Assembly: GCF_042094015.1 (NCBI RefSeq)
Contig: NZ_JBELDZ010000013.1
Location: 1 to 43,011, forward strand
Direction of reading: 5' to 3'
From: Aurantibacter sp042094015
GTDB lineage: Bacteria > Bacteroidota > Bacteroidia > Flavobacteriales > Flavobacteriaceae
Length of the DNA stretch: 43,011 nt
The position numbers were made by a program, and so were the translations under genes. The notes under the pieces were generated by a model. That model was not told where the DNA came from, did no database searches, and saw only the letters and a program-made list of their open reading frames with translations. Of this stretch, positions 20,101 through 26,376 are shown piece by piece. Positions within the stretch are counted from its first letter, which is position 1; each line of letters opens with the position of its first letter.

Positions 20101-21417
20101 TTACCAGGATATTTAAATACACCAGGGTTTTTAGGAACTTTAAAACCAACATTAGGTTATACTTTTGGAGGACAAAGTGATGTAAGGAATTTAGCAGCAA
20201 GAAATGGATGGTTAACTCAGTTTCCAGAATTTAACCAACAATACTCTGTTAATCAAACTAGACAATTAGATGTCTCAGCAAGCTTAGAACCTTTTAACGA
20301 TTTCAAAATAGACATTATTGGTAGTAGAATTTATGCTAAGAACTTCTCTGAAAATTATATTGTTAAAGACTTAGAGAATGATGGTTCTTTAGAATATCAA
20401 TCTTTAACACCAAATATATCAGGAAACTATTCTATTTCAGTATTTACATTACCAACTGCATTTGGGAAAAGTGATGAAATAAGCTCTCAGGCATTTAATG
20501 ATTTTAGGTCTAATCGATTGATAATTGCTAACCGTTTAGCTTTAGAAAGAGGAATAGATATTTCTGATCCTAATAATTTAGATACAGAAGGTTATCCTAA
20601 AGGTTTTGGTAAAAATAGTCAAGCAGTATTGCTGCCGGCCTTTACAAGCGCATATTCAGGTCAGAATGCTGAAAAAACAAAGTTAAAAGCTTTTAAAGAT
20701 GTGCCATTGCCAAATTGGGATATTAAATATTCTGGGTTAATGAAGTTGAAATGGTTTAAAAAACACTTTAAAAGATTTTCTCTAACACATGGATATAGAT
20801 CGACTTACACAATTAGTCAGTTTAGAAATAACTTAAATTATGATGGTGTAGATTACACCTTAGATTATGATTCTCAACCAGCTGAAGATTTAGATCAGTC
20901 TGGTAATTTTACAAATGAAACTCTTTTTGGAAATGTTACTATAGCCGAACTTTTTACACCTTTAGTTAGAGTAGATTTTGAAATGAAAAATTCTATTAAA
21001 ATTTTAGCAGAGTTAAAAAAGGATAGGTTGTTATCTTTAAGTTTTGATAATAATTTGCTGACTGAAATTACTGGTAATGAGTACACTTTAGGACTAGGTT
21101 ATAGGATTAAAGATGTAACAATACGATCAAAAATGGCAGGATCAAAAAAGAAAATTGTAAGTGATTTAAATCTAAAAGCAGATGTTTCTGTTAGAAATAA
21201 TAAAACAATAGTTCGTTATCTAGATTTTGATAATAATCAAATCACAAATGGTCAAACTATATGGGGAGCAAGGTTTAATGCCGATTATTCTTTTAGTAAA
21301 AACTTAACAGGGATTTTTTATTTTGATTATACATTTTCAGAATATGCTATATCAACAGCATTTCCTCAAACAACAATTAGATCTGGAATTACAATTAGAT
21401 ATAATTTTGGAAATTAA
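14179..21417 (+). CDS. sprA: Type IX secretion outer-membrane translocon SprA (Sov)
   Basis: The 2,412-residue product matches SprA/Sov in size and sequence character. SprA is the giant single-chain beta-barrel through which type IX secretion substrates, including gliding adhesins, cross the outer membrane. A signal peptide is present (hydrophobic 16-28, likely cleavage after Ala30 in SLYAQ). The rest is rich in Asn, Asp and aromatic residues, with alternating beta-strand patterns and a C-terminal barrel strand ending SGITIRYNFGN. Recognisable stretches are GDKIEFIPQGSVEIDLGILF near residue 150 and ITSYIDDFEGSQSGIDLKSP near 865. The start must be TTG 14179: no ATG or GTG lies between it and the upstream in-frame stop at 14149. 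It begins 5 bases after ruvA. Confidence 0.96.
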   Translation: MRSIKGHLNIRLKLRCVLALVLLSISSLYAQETTEIEQDSVKTTYSFSDLSLPNPQSIITKYTYDPTTDRYIYSETLGDFNINYPIILTPKEFQALVDKENQKSYYKEKIETFEGKTDEAKEKQKNLLPEFYVKSGLFETIFGGDKIEFIPQGSVEIDLGILFTKQDNPSFSPQNRSNFTFDFDQRISLSLLGKVGTRLQVNANYDTQSTFDFQNLIKLEYNPTLGGGEDSILQKLEVGNVSMPLNTSLITGAQSLFGVKAELQFGKTRVTGVFSEQRSDSRSVTAQGGGTVDEFEFFARDYDENRHFFLAQYFRDNYDEALGNYPFINSNVQITRAEVWVTNRANQVENVRNLVALQDLGETDKTENINVIPNNGPGAYPNNANNQLNPENIGGAGSQLNNNIREIATADNGFNYTANEGTDYSKLENARQLTLNQDYILDTQLGYISLNQRLNNDEILAVAFQYTVGGTVYQVGEFANDGVTATDVETNTDGEVTNVTNNALVVKMLKSSITNADQRVWDLMMKNIYDTGAYQLSQEDFRLNIFYNEASPLNYIKPVSGTTFPLFDINNTPGNTSDDVVIEELTLLKLFNFDRLNFNNDPQDNGDGFFDFVPGVTVITQNGKIVFTKAEPFGRYLFDILDDDGEFNNESDYNNAVFNANQSKYVYDILYSSTKTEALDQAEKNKFLLKGKYKAEAGDGIPIGGFNIPQGSVKVTAGGRVLVEGVDYTVNYQLGRVNIIDPALKASNTPIEISTENSSIFGQQTKRFTGLNIEHQFNKDFLLGATYVNLNERPITQKANYNTEPINNTIIGFNGNYSTEVPFFTRLANKLPNVDTDAPSNLSVRGEFAYLLPGAPKGTDFQGEITSYIDDFEGSQSGIDLKSPLSWNLSSRPLNLNGTTAFDDSGIENGYGRALLNWYSIDQIFYSGNRPSGISDEDVSGFYTSRAFLNEITTQQVAQGQTAVVNTLDLTYYPEKRGPYNFEPGAEDGILDNPNNSWAGITRQITSSDFEQSNVEYIEFWLQDPFQEGNTNAGGELLIHLGNISEDVLKDGRKLFENGLPDDGNVSLLPQTDFGTVVPQNQSLIYAFDSTGEQRINQDVGFDGYDDKEEQVVFPSGFPAEDPSADNYTYFLNTEGNVLERYQNYNGVDGNSPDTFSDTNRGSTAEPDVEDVNRDNTMNTIDSYFEYKLDITPATLDSDLPTYNQFIVSEKTTQRSTPNGTSLNVDWYQFRIPIEGTHVQSINGISDLRSIRFARLALTNFTEQTTMRFGTFDLVRSDWRRFDLSLQDGDLDNTDDGTDFSIGVVSNQINSGDYISPPGVVPEQLNNNNTIIDQDEQALVVNVCGLEPEDSRGVFKNLDVDMRQYKKVRMFMHANSVEGSTPLNDGEMVGFIRLGNDLTENYYQIELPLEVSQGVTSAEGYWPLQNEINLTLSVLEQIKALSIGNTSLNATFYDVIDGVPVPITGTEFQNYVLGQHRVAIKGNPNFGAVRNLMVGVKNGTTGDICGEAWFNELRLADMDNKGGWAAILSMDTNFADFANVSASGRMSTAGFGAIDQGPNERSREDIKQYDVVTNINLGQLLPKKWGIQVPFNYGQGVELITPEYDQQYKDIPLQTRIDNAETVEEADQIREQSEDFTKRQSVNFIGVKKNRTGDAKPRFYDVENLTFNYSYNKEIHRDFEIENSEDKQLRTGVNYAYNFQPMSIEPFKKKDSLFTGKYWRLLKEFNFNPVPTSISVNTDFNRQFNRQKFRDLELGAGNIQLEELFRRNYTFDYQYNINWNLTQALSLNFTSSNNNIVRNYFKEGLISGEQDPSLGVWDGLLDIGDPNFKSQTLGINYEIPIHKIPTFSFLKSTYSYQGTFQWQKGSDLFGDITASDGQSYDLGNSISNGSTHNLNSSLDMSKLYKYLGIKKSKVTKNNSVATPKAMAIPSPESNAKQPIAKVKKKGSKLGNFGIGLLTSIKRIQVNYSQNNGTYLPGYLNTPGFLGTLKPTLGYTFGGQSDVRNLAARNGWLTQFPEFNQQYSVNQTRQLDVSASLEPFNDFKIDIIGSRIYAKNFSENYIVKDLENDGSLEYQSLTPNISGNYSISVFTLPTAFGKSDEISSQAFNDFRSNRLIIANRLALERGIDISDPNNLDTEGYPKGFGKNSQAVLLPAFTSAYSGQNAEKTKLKAFKDVPLPNWDIKYSGLMKLKWFKKHFKRFSLTHGYRSTYTISQFRNNLNYDGVDYTLDYDSQPAEDLDQSGNFTNETLFGNVTIAELFTPLVRVDFEMKNSIKILAELKKDRLLSLSFDNNLLTEITGNEYTLGLGYRIKDVTIRSKMAGSKKKIVSDLNLKADVSVRNNKTIVRYLDFDNNQITNGQTIWGARFNADYSFSKNLTGIFYFDYTFSEYAISTAFPQTTIRSGITIRYNFGN

Positions 21418-21429
21418 ATCACCAATCTT

Positions 21430-21468
21430 ATAATATTACAAATCGATTAAATACATTTGTAATATTAT
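21430..21468. repeat. 14-bp perfect inverted repeat over the gcvH promoter
   Basis: The arms ATAATATTACAAAT (21430-21443) and ATTTGTAATATTAT (21455-21468) are exact reverse complements, separated by 11 bases. The right arm overlaps the -7 element and predicted start of transcription of gcvH. Each arm has only two G/C pairs and only three T residues follow, so it is a poor intrinsic terminator for sprA; an operator or a 5' hairpin is equally possible. Confidence 0.75.
21452..21459 (+). promoter_or_regulatory. Bacteroidota -7 element for gcvH
   Basis: TACATTTG matches TAnnTTTG, 23 bases before the gcvH ATG. The predicted start of transcription (about 21465) falls inside the right arm of the inverted repeat. 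Confidence 0.7.
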
Positions 21469-21482
21469 TTAAATAAAAAAAG

Positions 21483-21863
21483 ATGAATATACCAGCAGAA
21501 TTAAAATACACTAAAGATCACGAGTGGATTAAAATAGAAGAAGATGTCTTAACTGTAGGAATTACAGATTTTGCGCAAAGCGAATTAGGAGATATTGTAT
21601 ATGTTGAAGTTGAAACTGTTGATGAAACTTTGGAAATAGAAGAGGTTTTTGGAACAGTAGAAGCTGTTAAAACAGTATCTGATTTGTTTTTACCTGTGTC
21701 TGGAGAAATTATAGAATTTAATGAATCTCTAGAAGATGAGCCAGAAAAAGTTAACACAGATCCTTATGGAGATGGTTGGATGGTTAAAGTTAAGTTTTCA
21801 GATGCATCTCAATTAGATCAACTTTTATCAGCAGATGATTATAAAGCACTTATTGGCGCATAA
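21483..21863 (+). CDS. gcvH: Glycine cleavage system H protein
   Basis: GcvH carries the lipoyl arm that shuttles the aminomethyl group among the P, T and L proteins of glycine cleavage. The 126-residue protein has the usual length and family motifs: KYTKDHEWI at the N-terminus, GITDFAQSELGDIVYVE, and the lipoylation site Lys63 in GTVEAVKTVSDLFLPV. The C-terminus has DPYGDGWMVKVK. The gcvP/gcvT genes are not in the window. Its last 29 bases overlap the start of the VanZ-family gene. Confidence 0.97.
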   Translation: MNIPAELKYTKDHEWIKIEEDVLTVGITDFAQSELGDIVYVEVETVDETLEIEEVFGTVEAVKTVSDLFLPVSGEIIEFNESLEDEPEKVNTDPYGDGWMVKVKFSDASQLDQLLSADDYKALIGA

Positions 21864-22218
21864 AAGCAAAATAGTATTTGTTAGTATAGTTTATTCAGCT
21901 ATACTAACTTTTTTTTCTTTAAAAGAACAACCAATATCTATAAAATTACCAAGCCAAACTGATAAGTTACTTCACGTTTTGGCTTATTTTGTTTTCAGTC
22001 TATTCTGGTATTTATCATATAAATTCTTCTTTAATTTTAATAAGAAAAAGAGTTCTATAAATACTTTTATTCTATCTGTAGTATTTGGAATTATTATAGA
22101 GGTTTTACAGGAGCAATTAACAAATAATAGACAAGCAGATGTTTTTGATGTTGTAGCAAATACTTTTGGTACAATTTTAGCAGTGTTTATGTTAAATTTA
22201 ATATTTAAAGATCGATAA
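21835..22218 (+). CDS. VanZ-family membrane protein
   Basis: The 127-residue protein has about four membrane segments (about 12-28, 46-63, 77-93 and 104-122) and the VanZ-like signatures DKLLHVLAYFVFSLFWY and EVLQEQLTNNRQADVFDVVANTFGT. VanZ proteins are small membrane proteins of poorly known role (the founder raises teicoplanin resistance); nothing here links it to antibiotic resistance. The ATG at 21835 lies inside gcvH, giving a 29-base overlap; a TTG at 21853 is an alternative start with a 11-base overlap. Either start implies coupling to gcvH. Confidence 0.88.
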   Translation: MIIKHLLAHKSKIVFVSIVYSAILTFFSLKEQPISIKLPSQTDKLLHVLAYFVFSLFWYLSYKFFFNFNKKKSSINTFILSVVFGIIIEVLQEQLTNNRQADVFDVVANTFGTILAVFMLNLIFKDR

Positions 22219-22289
22219 ATGTTTCATTAACCTTGTTTTTTTGACAAAATAATGGTTATTTTAGCATTCGGTTAAAAACATTTATAATT

Positions 22290-23009
22290 ATGGAACCTAA
22301 AAAAAATCCAAATGCAAACATAGGACGTAATAGTTCTTTATACTTAGCGGTAGGTTTAGCATTAATGTTAGCACTATCTTATTTTAGTATTAACTATAAA
22401 ACTTTTGATAAAGAAGCTGTAGACATTGGACTACTTGATCTTGGAGATTTAGATGACGAGGAAATTCCAATTACTGAAATATTAAATACACCGCCACCGC
22501 CACCGCCACCGCCAGCAGCTCCAGAAGTTATTGAGGTAGTAGAAGATGAAGAAGAGGTTGAGGAAACTGTAATTGAATCAACAGAGACAACTCAAGACGA
22601 AGTGATTGCTGAAGTTGAAGATGTTGAAGTTGAGGAAGTAGAAGAAGATATTTCTGTTCCTTTTGCAATTATTGAAAATGTACCAGTTTTTCCAGGTTGC
22701 GAAAGAGAAAAAAACAATGATGCACGTAGAAAGTGTATGTCTGATAAAATACAAAAATTTGTTTCAAAAAAATTCAACACAGATATTGCAGCTGATAATA
22801 GTTTAGAAGGTGTAATGAAAATCTCTATTGGTTTTGTTGTTGATAAAACAGGTAATGTTATTAATGTTAGAGCTAGAGCACCACATCCAGCTTTAGAGAA
22901 AGAAGCACAAAGAGTTGTTGCGCTTTTACCAAAAATGCAACCAGGAAAACAAAGAGGTAAAGCAGTTAAAGTACCTTTTGGATTTCCTATTAGATTTCAA
23001 GTTGAGTAA
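22290..23009 (+). CDS. tonB: TonB-family energy transducer
   Basis: TonB links the proton motive force of the inner membrane to outer-membrane receptors. The 239-residue protein has a cytoplasmic N-terminus, one membrane anchor (about residues 14-33), a run of eight prolines (68-75), a long acidic spacer rich in Glu and Val (80-120), and a TonB C-terminal domain (about 125-239). The domain contains FPGCE...RRKCMSDK, with Cys137 and Cys149, then MKISIGFVVDKTGNVINVRARAP in two stretches and a final strand PFGFPIRFQVE. A 14-bp-stem terminator follows directly. The next gene is a paralogue. Bacteroidota usually have several TonB proteins, so a specific partner cannot be assigned. Confidence 0.92.
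   Translation: MEPKKNPNANIGRNSSLYLAVGLALMLALSYFSINYKTFDKEAVDIGLLDLGDLDDEEIPITEILNTPPPPPPPPAAPEVIEVVEDEEEVEETVIESTETTQDEVIAEVEDVEVEEVEEDISVPFAIIENVPVFPGCEREKNNDARRKCMSDKIQKFVSKKFNTDIAADNSLEGVMKISIGFVVDKTGNVINVRARAPHPALEKEAQRVVALLPKMQPGKQRGKAVKVPFGFPIRFQVE
22491..22514 (+). repeat. Hexanucleotide repeat (CCGCCA)x4 coding eight prolines
   Basis: Four perfect copies of CCGCCA in the tonB reading frame. It is a GC-rich island in AT-rich DNA and lengthens or shortens in whole codons, so slippage would change the proline run by two residues at a time. Confidence 0.9.
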
Positions 23010-23031
23010 TAAAAGCTTTAGTATAAAATAT

Positions 23032-23066
23032 AAAATCCCGTTACAATGTGTAACGGGATTTTTTTT
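23032..23066 (+). terminator. Intrinsic terminator after tonB
   Basis: A perfect 14-bp stem (23032-23045 with 23049-23062), loop ATG, with eight T residues at the end. It begins 22 bases after the tonB stop, separating it from the next tonB-like gene. Confidence 0.94.
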
Positions 23067-23222
23067 GGTATGCTTCTTGATATTTCTTCATCACATTAAC
23101 CTTTTAAACATTAAAAAATTATGAGATCTAGCAAATACCAATTAATGTTTAATTCCTAAGCCAAACGCTTAATTGTAAATTGCTCTTTTAATTTTTAGTG
23201 TTTAAGATAAAACTATAAACAC

Positions 23223-24023
23223 ATGAAAAATCAAAAAAATGATCAAAACAGTCAATCAACTGTTTCAGAGAAATCAGGTAAGCATGATGCTAATTTACAA
23301 CAAAACTCAACATTGTACTTTCAAATAGGTTTAATTGTATGCTTATTAGGAGCTTATATTGCTTTAGAGCATAATTTTGAGCAGTACAATATACCAACTG
23401 TAGCACTAATACAAGATTGTGATGATGATGATGACACAATGTATGTGCCAACTAAGTTTACTGTTATTAAAGACGTGGCTATGAATGAGCCTAAAAAAGC
23501 TAATCCAACAGTTTTAATAGATCCTGAAATTATTGAAAATGACGATCAAGATAAACCTGAAACAGATAATATTGTTGATGTGCTTGTTAAGGTTGTTAAT
23601 AAAGGAACAAAAGTAAAGTCATTAGACCCAAACGATTTAGATATTCCACCTGTAGAGCAACCTGTTGTTATTCCTGTTGCTTTTGTTGAAAATGTACCAG
23701 TATATCCTGGATGTGAAAAAGCAAGTAATAATAAGCAACGCGTTAAATGTATGTCGGATAAATTAACGAAATTAGTTCAAAGAAAGTTTGATACAGATAT
23801 TGCAGCTGATGAAGGTTTAGAAGGACGACAAAAAATATATGTTCAATTTAAAATAAAGAAGAACGGGGAAATCCAATTAGTTAACTCAAGAGCACCGCAT
23901 ATTGCATTAGAAAATGAGGCAGCAAGAATTACATCAAAAATCCCTAAAATGAAACCAGGAAGTCAAAACGGCAAACCTGTAGCTGTTTTGTATACTTTGC
24001 CAATTATATTTGATGTACAATAA
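23223..24023 (+). CDS. TonB-like protein, paralogue of the preceding gene
   Basis: The 266-residue product repeats the plan of the upstream tonB. It has a polar N-terminus (about 1-30, rich in Gln, Asn and Ser), one membrane anchor (about 32-48, YFQIGLIVCLLGAYIAL), a spacer, and a TonB C-terminal domain (about 150-266) with VYPGCE and VKCMSDK (Cys164 and Cys176, the same spacing as upstream). The spacer differs: it lacks a proline run and carries QDCDDDDDTMYVP after the membrane anchor. The C-terminal halves of the two genes are clearly related (FDTDIAADEGLEG against FNTDIAADNSLEG), consistent with tandem duplication. It has its own terminator and sits before the remB-like gene. I call it a TonB-family transducer; which receptor it serves is unknown. 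Confidence 0.88.
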   Translation: MKNQKNDQNSQSTVSEKSGKHDANLQQNSTLYFQIGLIVCLLGAYIALEHNFEQYNIPTVALIQDCDDDDDTMYVPTKFTVIKDVAMNEPKKANPTVLIDPEIIENDDQDKPETDNIVDVLVKVVNKGTKVKSLDPNDLDIPPVEQPVVIPVAFVENVPVYPGCEKASNNKQRVKCMSDKLTKLVQRKFDTDIAADEGLEGRQKIYVQFKIKKNGEIQLVNSRAPHIALENEAARITSKIPKMKPGSQNGKPVAVLYTLPIIFDVQ

Positions 24024-24049
24024 TTAATTTAAATTGCTTAGGAATATTC

Positions 24050-24077
24050 AAGCTGTTACTATAGTAACAGCTTTTTT
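24050..24077 (+). terminator. Intrinsic terminator after the second tonB-like gene
   Basis: A perfect 10-bp stem (24050-24059 with 24064-24073), loop TATA, then a T-run. The next gene's -7 element starts 5 bases after the T-run. Confidence 0.92.
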
Positions 24078-24082
24078 AGTTT

Positions 24083-24090
24083 TATATTTG
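24083..24090 (+). promoter_or_regulatory. Bacteroidota -7 element for the remB-like gene
   Basis: TATATTTG matches TAnnTTTG, 44 bases before the ATG and 5 bases after the preceding terminator. No convincing -33 element is visible; that zone overlaps the terminator hairpin. Confidence 0.68.
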
Positions 24091-24134
24091 GAGTTCTTAA
24101 AAAGTCTTATATTTCTACTTTAATTAAAAACAAT

Positions 24135-26264
24135 ATGAAGCAGCATTTATATATATTATTTTTTGTATTCTCTACGGTTCTAATTGGTCAGAACGATTCA
24201 TACTATGAAATCTACCCAAAGTTTGAAGAATGTAAAAATGAAACAGACCAAGCGTTAAAGCTATGTTTTAATAATAAAATTTATAATACATTATTTACAA
24301 CATTTAAAATACCTCAAGAGATTACAGATTTAAATTATAAAGGTTCTGTACATATTATGTTTGAGGTTGATAAAGAAGGAGCTTTTAATGTGGTTTATGT
24401 AGATGCAGCTTATACAAGTTTGAAAGATGAAGCAAAACGTGTGTTTTCAGAATTTCCAAAAATTGAGCCAGCTACTTATAACGGAAATGCATCATACAAA
24501 CAATTTTCAATAAAATTATTGATTCCACTTCAAGATCAATCACAACCTGTAAATGTTGTAGATAATCTTTCAGAAGAACAACAGAAAGAGAAAAAAATAA
24601 ATGAGTTGACTGTTTTAGAGCAAAAAGCAAAGCAAGAATTTGATAGTGTTAAAAAAGCAACTAAACCATATAAAGGAAATGCTTATAAGAGTCAGATTAA
24701 TATCCCATTTAGTCACGAAAATTATTCAAGATTTGATAGGTCATTAAATTTAATAGGAACAAACAATCATACGGCCGCAAAACCCTATAGATATGAAATG
24801 GTTGCTGATTATTATGACTTTAATGTTTTAAATGATTCGCTTAAAAAAAGCACAAACACATGGAGTGGTCGTAAACTTTGGAATGAGCATTTAGTACAAT
24901 TACAAGGTCCAGATTATTGGTTTACGGTAGATCCTGTTTTAGATTTACAGGTAGGAAAAGATACAGATGCGGATTTTTCATACACATATAATAACACTAG
25001 AGGAGTATATATTCAAGGTGGATTAGGAAAGAAATTTAGTTTTTCGGCTTCTGTTTTTGAAAGTCAAGGTCGTTTTGCGCAATACTTTAATCAGTATGCG
25101 GAAAGTTTAAAGGCCTTTGGTCCAGATCCAGCTATAATTCCTGGTCGTGGAATTGCAAAACGATTTAAAACAGATGCTTACGATTATCCTGTTGCCGAAG
25201 GTTATTTGTCTTATTCTCCTGCTAAATTTTTAAATGTGCAATTTGGACATGGGAAGAATTTTATTGGAGATGGATATAGAAGTTTATTTCAAAGTGATGT
25301 AGCAAGTCCACATCCATATTTAAAACTGAATACAAAGTTCTGGAATATTCAATACACTAACACATGGACTTGGTTAAGAGATGTAAGGCCAGAAGTTACT
25401 GAAGATGGTGCATTTTTAACTAAATATATTGCTAATCATTATTTAAGTTGGAATGTAAATAAGCGCTTAAATGTTGGTTTGTTTGAATCTGTTATTTGGG
25501 CAAATACTAACGATAGAGGTTTTGATGTTAATTATTTAAATCCAGTAATTTTTTACAGAGCTATAGAGTTTGAGACAGGACAAGATGCTGGAAATGCTAT
25601 TGTTGGAGCATCTGCTAAGTATAAAATAAACGATAATATAAATATCTATTCTCAATTTGTTTTAGATGAATTTTCTTTAAATGATATAAAAGCAGGAAAC
25701 AAAAGTTGGAAAAATAAATTTGGTTATCAATTAGGAGTAAAGTATTATAATGCTTTTAAAGTAAAAGATTTAATGCTTCAGTTTGAATATAATCAAGTAA
25801 GACCATACACATATTCTCATAATACAGTTGTTTTAAATTATGCACATAACAATCAGCCAATGGCACATTTATGGGGAGCAAATTTTAGAGAAGCTATCCT
25901 AATAGCACGTTATAATTATAAGCGTTGGCTAGGTGAAGCAAAGTTAGTTGGGGGAATTAGAGGATTAGATTACAATAACGGAACAGATAACTTTAGTTAT
26001 GGAGGAAACGTATACCAAGATTATGACGATAGACCTTTTGATTCTGGAGTAGAAATAGGTCAAGGGATAAAAACAACCACAATTAATGCGAGTGCTCAAA
26101 TAGGCTATTTGGTAAATCCTGCGTCTAATTTAAAAGCATTTGTAAACGTAAATTACAGAAATTTTAATCCAGAATCAGAAACATTATCTGCGTTTAATAA
26201 TAGTACAGTTTGGTTTAATTTTGGAGTTAGAGCTGACTTGTTTAATTGGTATTCTGATTTTTAG
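24135..26264 (+). CDS. remB: Gliding motility protein RemB-like; TonB-C domain fused to an outer-membrane beta-barrel
   Basis: The 709-residue protein has a signal peptide (about 1-19, ending FSTVLIG). A TonB-C-like domain follows (about 25-130), with Cys33 and Cys44 in FEECKN and LKLCFNNK, and the strand pattern HIMFEVDKEGAFNVVYVDAA. After a charged linker (about 140-190) there is a long region of probable outer-membrane beta-strands. FGHGKNFIGDGYRSLF and TNTWTWLRDVRPEV are stretches I recognise from proteins annotated as RemB, and the barrel also resembles Wzi-type capsule-assembly proteins. In F. johnsoniae, as I recall, remB lies a few genes after sprA, gcvH, vanZ and tonB, the order seen here. 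RemB is linked to gliding; its biochemical role is not established. It is less likely to be a capsule protein. Confidence 0.72.
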   Translation: MKQHLYILFFVFSTVLIGQNDSYYEIYPKFEECKNETDQALKLCFNNKIYNTLFTTFKIPQEITDLNYKGSVHIMFEVDKEGAFNVVYVDAAYTSLKDEAKRVFSEFPKIEPATYNGNASYKQFSIKLLIPLQDQSQPVNVVDNLSEEQQKEKKINELTVLEQKAKQEFDSVKKATKPYKGNAYKSQINIPFSHENYSRFDRSLNLIGTNNHTAAKPYRYEMVADYYDFNVLNDSLKKSTNTWSGRKLWNEHLVQLQGPDYWFTVDPVLDLQVGKDTDADFSYTYNNTRGVYIQGGLGKKFSFSASVFESQGRFAQYFNQYAESLKAFGPDPAIIPGRGIAKRFKTDAYDYPVAEGYLSYSPAKFLNVQFGHGKNFIGDGYRSLFQSDVASPHPYLKLNTKFWNIQYTNTWTWLRDVRPEVTEDGAFLTKYIANHYLSWNVNKRLNVGLFESVIWANTNDRGFDVNYLNPVIFYRAIEFETGQDAGNAIVGASAKYKINDNINIYSQFVLDEFSLNDIKAGNKSWKNKFGYQLGVKYYNAFKVKDLMLQFEYNQVRPYTYSHNTVVLNYAHNNQPMAHLWGANFREAILIARYNYKRWLGEAKLVGGIRGLDYNNGTDNFSYGGNVYQDYDDRPFDSGVEIGQGIKTTTINASAQIGYLVNPASNLKAFVNVNYRNFNPESETLSAFNNSTVWFNFGVRADLFNWYSDF

Positions 26265-26287
26265 AAACTATCTAGAAAAGTTTTAAT

Positions 26288-26320
26288 AAAAAACCACAAT
26301 TTTAAAAATTGTGGTTTTTT
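26288..26320 (+). terminator. Intrinsic terminator after the remB-like gene
   Basis: A perfect 14-bp stem (26288-26301 with 26307-26320), loop TTAAA, whose 3' arm ends in the T-run. It begins 23 bases after the stop. A GTG at 26311 that opens an extended cyoE frame lies in its 3' arm and is not a credible start. Confidence 0.93.
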
Positions 26321-26343
26321 TATGTCAAATTCCTATTAAGGCG

Positions 26344-26351
26344 TATCTTTG
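26344..26351 (+). promoter_or_regulatory. Bacteroidota -7 element for the ctaB-cox3 operon
   Basis: TATCTTTG matches TAnnTTTG. It lies 33 bases before the chosen TTG start (26377) and 23 bases after the terminator. Confidence 0.65.
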
Positions 26352-26376
26352 CACCAGCAAAAAACAAACCTATATT

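Noticed and set aside
22915..23124. A 69-codon plus-strand open frame overlapping the end of tonB
   Set aside because: It runs through the terminator hairpin and has no recognisable protein features; it is a shadow of tonB.
26311..26376. GTG 26311 as the heme O synthase start, adding 22 residues
   Set aside because: It lies in the 3' arm of the upstream terminator and before the -7 element, so it would not be in the mRNA.
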